A DNA stretch of 64,000 nt from Oehlia diaphana (lineage: Eukaryota; Glomeromycota; Glomeromycetes; Glomerales; Glomeraceae): positions 47,434 to 111,433 of the forward strand of contig QZLH01000088.1 in the NCBI GenBank assembly GCA_003833135.1, read 5' to 3'. Shown here piece after piece: positions 33,307 through 44,710 of the stretch. Made by a program: the position numbers and the translations under genes. Every line of letters starts with the position of its first letter. The first letter of the stretch is position 1. The notes under the pieces are model-generated. The model had not been told where the DNA came from. It ran no database searches and worked only from the letters and a program-made list of their open reading frames with translations.

Positions 33307-35507
33307 TATATTTAAGTCAAATGTTGGTAACTATTTTATTTTGAAATAATAATTTATGGTTTGGTAATGTAATCGCGGCAAATAGATAGTTATGGTTTGG
33401 TAATATATAGATATTGTTTTGAATAAAGGAATCTAAAATACGGATACACTATCTTCTAATTACATGTTTTAGTTAATAGAATGGATGGATGTAGCTGTTA
33501 TCCATTCCATTTGCAAGAATTATTATTATTTTAAATCTCTATTCTATCATCTAATTCAAAAAATTTTTATATGGTAATTATTATATAATGATTATTCATA
33601 CTTATTGAAAGAGAGATTGGTTTATTATATATATGAATTCAAACAAAGCGAGATAAAAATTTACGTGTAAGCCATTAAATATTTAACTACGATAAATAAA
33701 AAATAATTCAGTATATTTGAAATTTTTATCCTAAAAAATTTGACATCGGATTAAATGATTTATTTCGCCGTAATACTGTGATTAACGTAGGGGAAATTAT
33801 TTATCAAATATTTATATCAATGTTCCAATATTTTCGATGAAATTAGTTGTCTTTTAAAAATTACATGAAAGATGAAAGACAGGTATTTCCCAATATGATA
33901 ATTTATGTAATATTTATTTCACGGGAAGCCGTAAGAACATTGATCGTCACGACGTCACGATGATAATGAGATCGAGGCTGATAACTTGTTTATACCACGG
34001 AGATTAATTTCCTGTATGCATTTTCAAACTTTCTAGCTTATCCTTTTAAATAAACATCACCCATAACAATATTAATAAGGAAAATCATGAAAGACTATTA
34101 GGAAACGTGATATAAAATCAGACATATTTCAATTGCGTAATCTTTTTTAAAATTGGTAATCAATTAATGGACAATACTAAAAATCTGAAATACAGATTTA
34201 ATAGAGAAGTTGTAAAATTAAAAAAGGAAATTTTAAATATGAATCAATCTAGGAATACAAAATTATTTGAGAATATTCGAATTAAATAACCTAATTGGAA
34301 TTTAACGAAAGTGAATAGATTCAGATATTAATATCAGGTACATTAGATATAACAGAACCAAAACAATGATAAAAGGATAATAACAAAAACTTTCATGTTT
34401 ATGTTTAATCTGGGGGTAATGTTATTATCTGATCGTGTGATTTTCTATTTTTAAACTTTGAAATGATTACCCGATATTATTGTAACAAACTAATAATGAC
34501 GCGCAAGAATTATAATTTATACAAAATTTCTATTTTTAATGTATTACGAATGTATTATAGAAGGTGTTTTAACTCTTTGATGAGCAATATATAGAAAATC
34601 ACGTCTTAAGCTAGAAGTACTCGATTTTATAATTATTTTTTTTTAATTTTGTAAACTTTAAACCTTCGCTTACTGCCTCAGAAGTGGTAACAAAAACACA
34701 AAGGAATGTTCCAGAGAAAAAAAATATATAATGTGTATAATGTAACATCTTATACCAAATGATCATCAATCACGTGATATTTTACCAATCGTTGAGGCAT
34801 TACACATTTTATTCTTGTGTGGTTTTGTCACCACCTTACGTGATCGGCATCAATTTCAACCATTTTGAAAACGGAAATCAAAAAACAGTTGAAAAATTTA
34901 GAATTTTGTAATAGTCTAAATATGTCTAAATATTTGGAATTATTAATTTTTTTTTTCTTTTTTATATGTATAGAATTTGGATTTTATGCATGACTTTATT
35001 ATTCCGTAAGATTTATGTGACCACGTGCAACTTATATCGCGTAACCTAAGATTTTTGCGTACTCACCCATCACACTGTCCTATTGTTACAATCATGTAAA
35101 ATATAGGATACCTAGTTGAGTTAGAAATTGTTACAGTTTGAGAAGTTTACTTATATTTGTATTCTTTAGTTTATTGGTTAAAATAATTATTAATTAACCT
35201 AAGTACAACGTTTGAAAGGTTTGTAGTTGAATTTGGATATCTATATTCCGGTAATTGTATAGTTACTGTAAATATTTATGAATGAAAAGATATCGATATC
35301 TATAGACTTGATAAATGATTTTGTAAAGTTTGAAATTAGAAATTGTTACTTGCACAAAAACAAAAAAATTTGTGAGGTAGAGACTTATATATTTAGAGTT
35401 GAAAACCCATGAAACTCCGATTTTTAAAATTTCAAATTTTAAAATCTTCCTTATTTTATAAATTTCAAAATCTTCCCTATTTATAAAATTGAGTGATAAT
35501 TAACGTG
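33307..35507. other. Intergenic, no gene seen
   Basis: AT-rich spacer of 2.2 kb between the carrier and the first kinase, with no supported ORF and no clear repeat. Confidence 0.5.
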
Positions 35508-37638
35508 ATGACTGAGATTCGAGAGATCGTTTGGACTGCAATTAATAGAGCATATGATTTAGTAGATTATACTATTCATGATACTCTTTATAAGAGACAT
35601 GAATTTAGAAAACAAATTATTATTGACGACGAAAATCTTACAGATGATGAAAAATTATATATAATATTTTTATTATATAAAGATTATGACTATTATAAAA
35701 TTATCAATAATGAGGGAACAAAAAGAATTTGTGAAAATTGTCGAAAAGAATGTTTAGCACAATTATATTGTGAACATTGTGTTCGAAATTATTTAGAAAA
35801 AAAATTTTTAGGTTGGACATCTGGAAATAAAGACATTAATAATTTAATACAAAAATGTCAGAAGGAAACATTTTCTCCACTTAGGGTAATTGAATGGATT
35901 CCATTTAAAGATTTACAAAATGTTGAATATTTAACTAAAGGTGGATATTCTAACATTTACAAAGCAATTTGGAAAAAGGGTCGTTATGATGAATGGGATT
36001 TAAAAAAGAAACAATTAACGAGACTCGGGGAGCAGCATGTAATACTTAAAGAGTTAGAAAATGTTGAAAATGCCGATAATAGATGGTTTGAAGAGGTATG
36101 TAATTAAAAAATATTGTTATATTATTCTTTTGGAATTGGTTAATAATTAAATATTTATTTTAGAGCAAATCTCATTTAACTATAAGTAATAAATGGGCAG
36201 AAATAGTAAGATGTTATGGTTTAACGAAAAATCCATCAAGTGGAAATTATATGATCGTAATGAATGAGATGGAAATGGATCTAAGACGATATCTGAAAGA
36301 AAATTATAATAAACTCATGTGGAGAGAAAAAATTCAGATCGCTTATGACATAATATATGCCATTCGCAGAATTCATAATGAAAAAGCGATTCATAGAGAC
36401 TTACATTCTGGAAATATATTATTCGAATATACTCGACATTTTCGGATCAGTGATCTCGGGTTTTGTGGACCTGTTGATAAATCACTAAATAGTGTATATG
36501 GAAATCTTCCTTATATAGCACCAGAAGTAATTAATGGAAAAAAAACCACTTTTGCATCTGATATTTATAGTTTTGGTATACTTATGTGGGAAATTTCGTC
36601 TGGACAACCACCCTTTATTAATTATGAATATAATTATAATCTTGCAATGAAAATAGTAAATGGAATGAGACCAAAATTAATACCGGGAACTCCTTTAGAA
36701 TATAAAAAATTAATGGAACAGTGTTGGGATGCTGTTCCAATAAAGAGACCTAATGCTGATACATTAGAAGTTGAAATACAAAAATTATTAATATATTTTC
36801 AAAATGATCAAAATAATGATCAAAATGAAATTAAAGAGCAAATAATTTCTAATCAACACCTACAATTAAGTGATGATTATATGAGTAATCATACTAGTAA
36901 GTTTTATCAATTTAAAAACTTTCCTGAACCAAAAAATGCGACAGAAGGTATGAATATTAATATTATTTTATAATATTACATTATATTTAAAAGCATACTA
37001 ATATTTCTTTTTATTCAAATACTGTAAAAATACAAAATAGAAGAACAAGAAGGTATATTTTTTTACGCGGGTGTTTTAAACACGGGTTTCAAAAAAGGTG
37101 CCAATCATTTAATGTTGACCGGAATTAAATTTAACGAAAAAAGAAAAGGATTTGTTAAATAAGCCATCTTTAACGCTTTAAGTGAAGTTGCAGAACTGGG
37201 CAAAATATATTGTAATAAGGTCACGTGATACGTGTTTTGAAACCCCCGTGTAAATTAAGAAATTTTCAATTTTTTAATACTTTTAAGATTTAACAGATAA
37301 ATTTATTTATTTATTTGATTTTTTTAGTATTCCATAGTAAACTATATAGTTTTAATATTCCTCATGAACGTAAGTATTTTTAGCTTTAAATTAATATATA
37401 ATTGAATTTTATTGATTTTTTTCTTTGTTTTTAGTTGATGAATTTGTTAACAAATCAAAATCAAATAGTGTATGTAAAGGTAAGTGTTCATTATTAAAGT
37501 TTGAAATTAATTTTAAAATAATAAATTAATAACTCTTAAATCAATTCAAAGTTTTTATTATAATGTAACATTATTTTAATCGAATATAAATTTTTTACAG
37601 ATATTCAAAATAATTGTAAAAAAGAAACTGTAGAATAA
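35508..37638 (+). CDS. Tyrosine-kinase-like protein with Cys-rich N-terminal module, copy 1, ~502 aa, shortened tail
   Basis: Exons 35508-36095, 36164-36947, a 12-base microexon 37041-37052, 37328-37369, 37435-37479 and 37601-37638 join in phase. N-terminal residues about 75-91 hold CENC...C...CEHC, a likely zinc-binding knuckle. The kinase domain follows: glycine loop LTKGGYSNIYKA (143-152), Lys181 in VILKELENV, catalytic HRD at 273-275 with Asn280, the DLG form of DFG at 293-295, and APE at 315-317. All core residues are present, so it should be active. The same layout is typical of expanded kinases in Glomeromycotina. Compared with the copy at 55039, the tail has lost one exon, and a 1-base shift brings a TAA at 37636; recognisable remnants of the lost tail follow to about 37829. 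Confidence 0.88.
37062..37254. mobile_element. 193-bp inverted-repeat element (MITE) in a kinase intron
   Basis: The ends are TTTACGCGGGTGTTTTAAAC at 37062 and the complement of TTTACACGGGGGTTTCAAAA ending at 37254, about 22-24 bp with three mismatches and one gap. The element lies in the intron after the microexon. The matching intron of the second kinase (56592-56662) is 71 bp and lacks it, whereas this one is 275 bp. It is non-coding. A further CACGGGTTTCAAAA copy lies just inside the left end. Confidence 0.7.
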
Positions 37639-37830
37639 AGAAGCATGGTTTGAAAATTAATGGTATATCTTTTATATAATGTTTTTATGATAATAATGAA
37701 AAACAATTTTAATTTTGTTTTTTATTTTATAGATGTTAATAACGCGAATTTCATTCAGGAAAACAAGCTGGTTTAGAAATTTCTAATGGTAATAATTCTA
37801 AAAGATTTAAAACATCGAATATTTAGTATT
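37639..37830 (+). pseudogene. Untranslated remnant of kinase C-terminal tail exons
   Basis: Sequence equivalent to the last exons of the kinase at 55039 persists here: AAGAAGCATGGTTTGAAAA near 37640 and TTTCATTCAGG then GAAATTTCTAATGG near 37751-37790, ending TTTAAAACATCG. Single-base shifts relative to the other copy put stops in frame. It indicates recent loss of the last about 60 codons. Confidence 0.55.
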
Positions 37831-40101
37831 TTTTTTTTCTTTAAATAATGTATTTATGTATTATAAAACATATTTATTCTTAGTTTGTAATTTTTAAATA
37901 ATTTATCTTTTTTCTATTATTATTTGTTCATTTCAATAAATTTCGATGGTTACTGTATATTTAATTTTATAATTTTTCATTATTGTCGATAATTCTAACA
38001 ATTTGGAAAGTAATCTAATCGATCAAGTTACAGTAATTGTCCTTAATTGATGTGGTTAATGTAATCGATCAATTAATCGATCGCGATTTTTTTGTGGGAA
38101 GAAATAATGTTAATAGCAAGCAAAACAAGCTGAGAACTATGTATGATAAATAAGATGAAACTTTGTTAACTTTAAAGTGAGATATTTGATCACAATTGCA
38201 CATTGGTTACGTCATGATTTCCGACAACCATTTTTCCGACGACGTGCCAACGATTGTCTGACACGAAATATTACTGAATCCCAACATGATATTGTCCCTG
38301 ACAACATATATATCCCATCAACAGACATTTTACCGACAGGTACCGTATATTACTTTTCGTGTCTAAATAGTTTAATTTAATCGAAAATTTCATATAACCT
38401 GTGATCAACAACTAATGGCATTTATAATACATGCTAATTTTTTGCGTCAGCTCCATGCACATTTGTGGCAACTAGCGAAAAAAAAGCGAAACAGGTCGGT
38501 CAAAAGGGATGATGTAAAGGTTAATCAAGAAATTGTTTACAAATTGGTAACATCATCATCGCTTTCCAATCGGGCATTTCTAAAATGAACAAAGACCCTG
38601 TTAATTTTCTCGATATATATAGTAAGATTATTATCGTTGAAGATAATTGTTCAGGATATTGTCGGTTGCTATTATAATTTTAGGAAATAGTAATCCGAGA
38701 ACATATCCCAGATAAATTACAGAAATTAATTCTCGAAAGAAAGTTCATAATTGGAATTTAAAAGATACATAAAGATTTAGAAAAAGAAAGGAAAGAGCTT
38801 AAACTTTTCAATAGTGTAGGCGGTAAGGAGGTGATTGGTCGAATTAAATCTTTTTATCGTAAATTATTTATTTGTTGTAAATATAACCATTGTTCGAATT
38901 TTATTGCATTCAAATAATTAATGTTATTCTAGATATGTGATTAAATTTTATTAACTTTACTAAAATACTAAAAATACATATAAAAATATACTCTTGTTTA
39001 TAATAACTGCTTTCAAATGAAATACATTCCATTGATTTTCGCGGTGCTTAAACAATATCACTCTAGTTATCGATGGGCGTAAAAATATTTTCACTTGTGA
39101 ACATCTTCCTTTCAAAGATTTCTGCCATTTTTAATATTATTCTTCCAGATGACAATTCAACTCTTAAAATAAACCTAAAAAAAGTTAACGAATTAATATG
39201 ACAGTATTGCGACGTTTTTTGAATGGCGAGACTAAACGTACTCCAAGCGTTCTAAAAGCTATCATGGTTTTGAATGCCTTTATTAAACATCAGTTCACAT
39301 TGGTAGATCTTTATATGCACGTGATGAATTTAGAAATTTAATCACTGAAGCTTGACAAGGGCATTATCAATCTGCACGTCCTACACCAGCAGGTAAATCT
39401 TGATTCGATACTTCACTTTTACAATAATTTTAATATGCTCATGTTATATTATTTTAATTAATGATGATTAATATAAACTTGACTGCGACTGCATTCTGTG
39501 AAAGTGGTCTATCAGGCGTATGGTGGATATTTGCTCTAAGAAGTGATCTAATTCAAAAAAATTTGCATAAACACGTATTTCACGACCTTAGCAATCCAGG
39601 GAAAGTCTTTTAACGAAGTTGGTATCTTAAAATAAATTTTTTTTTAACAAAATACATAAATTAGGTTAAAATGTTTAAAATATTTGGAGTTCGGACACCA
39701 AATCAAAGAGATCATAAATTTGAACATACTTTGTAAAGCAGATTTCTTAATAAATTTCCTTCTGTTAATGTATTACCGATTAAGGTTCTATTATTATCTG
39801 CATCATTTTTGTTAAAGTAAATCGGTTAATGTATGTGCAAATAATGAACAATAGATAATCGAATAATATAAAGTAATGATAATGTATATACAGTATATCA
39901 ATTAGTTTATAAGTGAAATTAAACTGTGTATAACTAAAGGTCAATATAGGATAATGAACACTTCATATCGGCTGATTGGAAATCAAGCCAATTAATATTT
40001 AAGCTTAGTTGATGGGTTTATTGTATAACTGATGGGTTACTTATTGTCATTAGCATATAAAATTATGGGAGGCTTTTCTAATCATAGATAAATAAACGAG
40101 T
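37831..40101. other. Gene fragments, no intact gene
   Basis: A 60-codon open stretch at about 38185-38340 (HWLRHDFRQPFFRRRANDCL) meets a possible donor GTACCG; no partner exon was found. An ATG frame at 39198 (MTVLRRFLNGETKRTPSVLK) stops after 47 codons, while another frame downstream reads GRSLYARDEFRNLITEA then a stop, so this is decayed coding DNA of unknown origin. No functional gene is supported. Confidence 0.4.
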
Positions 40102-40447
40102 TGTAATAAATTGGAAACAAGCGGGCGGGTTTATTAACAATTGAACAAACAATATTACTGCCTCTATCGGCGCTCTGTAATATCCGTACTATATCTATCT
40201 GTTGAAAATAAAACCTAGTATACAAAACTAAAACTAACTAGCTACTCCAACTGCACCTCCACTGTCTTTCGAACAGAATGGCCACCCGGCCAATTGTGGC
40301 GATCTGGTCATATTTGTCTATTCAGCCACCTGTATTCAGCCACTTCCCACCGCTAAGCTTCCGTTTTATAACTCTATGTAATATAGCTAAAAATAAATAA
40401 AAGATAAAAATAAATTAAAAATATATAAAAAAAAATATCCCGTGACA
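40102..40447. mobile_element. Candidate solo LTR, 346 bp
   Basis: The interval begins TGTAATAAATTGG and ends CCCGTGACA, the TGT...ACA form of LTRs. On the minus strand it would start TGTCACGGGATA, with later AATAAA signals. Composition (about 40% GC in its centre) stands out from the neighbourhood. The 5-bp flanks (CGAGT and ATAAC) do not match, so either one boundary is wrong or recombination removed the duplication. The right end stops 7 bp before the ATG position of the decayed LamG copy A. Confidence 0.4.
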
Positions 40448-40454
40448 ATAACAA

Positions 40455-41440
40455 ATGCGCTCCAATCTTAGTGTAACTATAACATACATTTTATTCATTT
40501 AATATCGTTGCGGTTTTACTTATAGTAGCCAATTTATTTATTAGTTACTGTTTGTTTTCTATTAAGAAAATGAAGAAATTTTCCATAAATGAGTCCTATG
40601 AGATTATTTCGGAACCCATTATGCTTAAAAGAAAAAGAAAGAAAAACAGTGCAACATTCTGAATTATCCGAGGGGACGATGAATTGTCAGTGTCACTACG
40701 AATGAGACTCAAGAGTCATCATTCTGCTGATTGGACCACTGTTTTTCGTAAAGGTACTATGAGTGTTTATTGTTAGATAAATTATGACTAAATTGAATAC
40801 ACTTGTAATACATGTATATTTAGGTAGAAATGGCAAGAAAGAAGGATTTCCCTATAAAAACGAAATGTGTTAAATTTGTTGTTCATGTGTAATAAATGTC
40901 TAAAAAAGCACCATTTTGTCCGATTTATGTCTTATTACAAAAAAACGAAAATTAAACAAAGTGGTGCTTTTTTAGACATTTATTACACATGAACAACAAA
41001 TTTAACACATTTCGTTTTTATAGGGTTTATGCGTACACCTGGACTCTTCCTACATGCAAACAATTCCAAATTACATCCCGCTTCACAGGAAACTGGGAGA
41101 GTAATGCAGGAATTGATGCAATTGGAAACGGACTTCTGTTAAATAAATGGTATCATATAACTTATACACTTTCCGATCGTGAAAAAAGAATGGATATCTA
41201 CATAAATGGTGTATGGACCGCATTCTATGCTATCGAAAATGTTCAAATGCATAAAGTTAAATTTAATGATGCACCATTGCATATTGGATTGCTTAATGGT
41301 GAAAATGGGTATGATTATAATAATAATAAATTGTTAATTTTATATTGTCATCTAAGTAGCCTCTATTATTAAAACCATAGTAATTTTCGTTATTTTAACT
41401 GGCGTCTATCTGCAGAGGAGGTGACAAAAAATTATTTGGT
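40455..41440 (+). pseudogene. LamG/concanavalin-like membrane protein, copy A, broken
   Basis: This is colinear with the intact gene at 41682. The start ATG at 40455 (MRSNLSVTITYI) runs into a stop in the membrane segment through a small indel. Further frameshifts occur near 40628 (extra base in the Lys/Arg run), near 40670 (GAGGTGGAC reduced to GAGGGGAC) and near 41073 (one C lost before RFTGNWESN). A foldback element splits its second exon at 40850-41025. A third exon (GNFRYFNWRLSAEEV) survives at 41391-41438. It cannot make the full protein. Confidence 0.8.
40850..41025. mobile_element. 176-bp foldback element with 70-nt arms
   Basis: Arms 40850-40919 and 40956-41025 are reverse complements with a single mismatch (near 40916) and a 36-nt loop. 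The ends read CCCTATAAAAACGAAATGTG. Flanking TTT on both sides (GGATTT before, TTTATGCG after) is a likely 3-bp target duplication, and taking the element plus one TTT out leaves the exon as in sister copies. It is a non-coding MITE-type insertion that could be transcribed as a long hairpin. Confidence 0.85.
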
Positions 41441-41681
41441 AAGATACATTCAGACTATTACACATGCTTGTTAAATTGCTCACTGATCGATATTTTGAAA
41501 AAAAATAATGTTAAATCAAAAATGCCATTATCCCAAAACTACCTGTAAAGTCTAAGTAAATTGCAGAGCAGGTAAAAATACTGTACATTTATTATACTAT
41601 TTTTGATATTCTGAAAAGTTTTTTCTGTAATATTTTCTGCGCTACAACGAATTTTGAATAGATACAGTAGATGCATAACAA

Positions 41682-43260
41682 ATGCACACCAATCTTAGTG
41701 TAACTGTAACATGCATTCCAATATTTAATATCGTTGCAGTTTTACTTATAGTCAATTTATTTATTAGTTACTGTTTGTTTTCTATAAAGAAAATGAAGAA
41801 AACTTCCATAAACGTGTCCTATGAGGTTATTTCAGAACCCATTATGTTAAAAGAAAAAGAAAGAAAAACAGTGCAACATTCTAAATTACCCGAGGTGGAC
41901 GATGAATTGTCAGTGTCATTACGAATGAGACTTAAGAGTCATCATTCTTATTGGACCACTGTTTTTCGTAAAGGTATGAGTGTTTATTGTTAGATAGTAA
42001 ATTATGACTAAATTGACTACACTTGAAATACATATTTATTTAGGTAGTGACGATGAAGTAGGACTTATGCGTACACCTGGACTCTTCCTATATGCAAACA
42101 ATTCCATATTACATCCCCGCTTCACAGGAAACTGGGAGAGTAATGCAGGAATCGGTGCAGTTGGGGATGGGCTTCTGTTTAATAAATGGTATCATATAAC
42201 TTACACACTTTCCGATCGTGAAAAAAGAATGGATATCTACATAAATGGTGTATGGACTGCATTCTATGCCATCGAAAATGTTCAAATGCATAAAGTTAAA
42301 TTTAATGATGCACCATTGCATATTGGATGGTTTGATGGTGAAATTGGGTATGATTATAATAATAATTAAGTTGGTCTAGATTGTAAATCTTATATTATCT
42401 AAGTAGTCTCTATTATGAAAATCATAGTAATTTTCGTTATTTTAACTGGCGTCTATCTGCCGAGGAAGTGGCGAAAAATTGTTTGATTGGAAACATTCAG
42501 ACTATTACACATGGGTTTCATGAGATTATTTCAGAACCCATTATGTTAGAAGGAAAAACAGTGCAACATTCTGAATTACCCGAGGTGGACGATGAATTGT
42601 CAGTGTCACTACGAATTAGACTTAAGAGTCATCATTCTGGTTGGACCACTGTTTTTCGTAAAGGTATGATAGATGGATTATTCTTAAATTATGACTAAAT
42701 TGACTATACTTGAAATATATGTATATTTAGGTACAAGTGACGAGAATGAAAGACCTATGCGTACACCTGGACTTTTCCTACATGCAAACAATTCCAAATT
42801 ACATCCCCGCTTCACAGGAAACTGGGAGGGCAATGCAGGAATTGTTGCAGTTGGGGACGGACTTCTGTTAAATAAATGGTATCATATAACTTACACACTT
42901 TCCGATCGTGAAAAAAGAATGGATATCTATATAAATGGTGTATGGACCGCATTCTATGCTATCGAAAATGTTCAAATGCATAAAGTTAAATTTAATGATG
43001 CACCATTGCATATTGGATGGTTTGATGGTGAAATTGGGTAATATTATCAGAATAATTAAGTTTGTTTGAATTATAAAATCGTTAAATTAAGTTAACACTG
43101 ACCTTTATTAAAATAGTTATTTTCGTTATTTTAACTGGCGTTTATCTGCCGATGAAGTGATGAAAAATTATTTGGTATGGCATATTCAGACTATTATACA
43201 AGTTTGTTTGATTGCTCACTATAATATTTTAAACTTTAGAATCATCAACCCTTCTGTTAA
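41682..43260 (+). CDS. Membrane-anchored protein with two LamG/concanavalin-like domains, 405 aa, six exons
   Basis: Exons 41682-41973, 42044-42347, 42428-42663, 42731-43037, 43117-43174 and 43240-43260 join in phase (1218 bases). Residues about 9-35 form one hydrophobic helix (CIPIFNIVAVLLIVNLFISY) followed by KKMKK, so a type II anchor is likely. Two jelly-roll units follow, about 64-220 and 245-399. Each has LSVSLRxRLKSHH, RTPGLFL, KWYHITYTLSD, MDIYINGVW and a terminal RYFNWRLSA strand as in LamG-type folds. The first unit's last exon runs directly, in frame, into the second unit's first exon, lacking its own anchor, so two tandem genes have fused. Ligand unknown; sugar or protein binding at a membrane is inference. 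The ending N-x-x-P-F-C-stop recurs in other copies. Confidence 0.78.
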
Positions 43261-43847
43261 GGATCAAAAGGATAGGATGAGCAGTAGGTATCAAAAAATG
43301 TTATGTAATATATGGCTGACATATAATCCGATTTATCTTGGTAATATCGATCAAAAGAAAACCGTGTATTTGTAATTTATATTTGGGTGAAAACAGCAAG
43401 GCATATCAGACTTTTTATTACAATATTAATAAACCAATAATTTTTAATTTATTGCTTACCTCGATAAAAAGATTAGAATTAAATTTTCATTTCTTGATTT
43501 GGATGTTTATTTATCTATATGTAATCATCCTACACTTATTATAAAAATTTTGAAATCTGATGCAATCATACTTACTTAAAAATAGTAAAATCGTTATTTA
43601 GGATTTAATCTACAAGCAAAATTATATACATTTAAGTTCTAAAGGTTTTATCCCTATACCAAGTAGACTTGGTGACAGGCGGGATCACGGCCTCACGGGT
43701 TTTAAAAAGTTTGGATACGATGCGTAAATAGGTCATGAATATACTGTTGCATAAAGTGAAGTTGCCTGCTGTAAGTATTAATTACGGCGTTTTGGAATAC
43801 GACTTTTTGGGTTTCAACCCTGATTTACAACTACGGCTTAAAGTTAT
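43261..43847. other. Intergenic
   Basis: Spacer between the LamG gene and a hAT relic. An in-frame continuation past the donor at 43175 to TAA at 43375 would exist only if the last intron were retained. I see no independent gene. Confidence 0.4.
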
Positions 43848-44710
43848 AACGTGCCGTATTAAAGTTGTAAATCGGCAAATTATAATTAAAATGTAAATCA
43901 TAAACATTTAATTTAAAAAAAATCAGGTTTTTGATAAAGATCAAAAACGTATTGTAAATGAAAAGTTAAACTCCTATATAGCTCCATATTCAATTGGAAG
44001 TGATACACCATTAATGTAGTGGAATACATGTGAAGATTGTGAAGTCAAGCCAAATCATCTGCAACGATTAGCAATTAAGCTCTTCTCCATTACACCAAGT
44101 TCTGCAGCATGTGAACGAATGTTTTCATCTTTGGGATGGCTATATGGAAAGCGCTGAACTCAATTATGAGTGGATAGATTAGAAGGATTGGCAAAGGTTT
44201 ATCGATTTAATCTGCAGAATAGTTTTATCAAATTCAAGAAGAAATTTCTCCTAATGATAAAAAATATCAGATAAACAGTTTTTAATGAACTTGAGGAAGA
44301 AGCCTCTCCAGCTGAGTACCTTCATGCAGACGAGTTGAACTTAAACTTGAAATATTTCGGATATGATTGATTTCCGATCTCCAATTTTTCACCCTAATGA
44401 ACTCATTTTAATAAATAATGAAAGAGAGGAGTATGGTGATGAATCTAGATACACACATTTGTATACAATTATTTATGAATGGAGTTTTCAGTATTAAATA
44501 GTTAATATTTAATACTTTTGCAAATGAAAATCCTAAGAATTTTTATTAAAAATGTTCGTGTGTACAAAAAAATTATTAAAATATTTATTTAAATCAATAT
44601 TAATAAACTGACCAATTACAACTGGTTGGAAAATTACGGCAAAACGTTACTAGTTCTACGACATTACGTCATAACCTTCCAACTCTGTTACAACTATTAC
44701 GGCACGCAAC
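43848..44710 (+). mobile_element. hAT transposon relic with decayed transposase C-terminus
   Basis: An open stretch from about 43928 (VFDKDQKRIVNEKLNSY) leads into LAIKLFSITPSSAACERMFSSLGWLYGKR at about 44070-44155. This is the hAT dimerisation signature (S-A-A-x-E-R-x-F-S). It is followed in the same frame by two TGA stops and VDRLEGLAKVYRFN. Imperfect inverted repeats, CGTGCCGTATTAAAGTTGTAA at about 43850 and its complement at 44688-44710, may be subterminal repeats. The N-terminal zinc finger and catalytic region are absent, so it is inactive. Confidence 0.75.

Noticed and set aside
42109..42321. 70-codon minus-strand frame
   Set aside because: Antisense shadow of a LamG exon.
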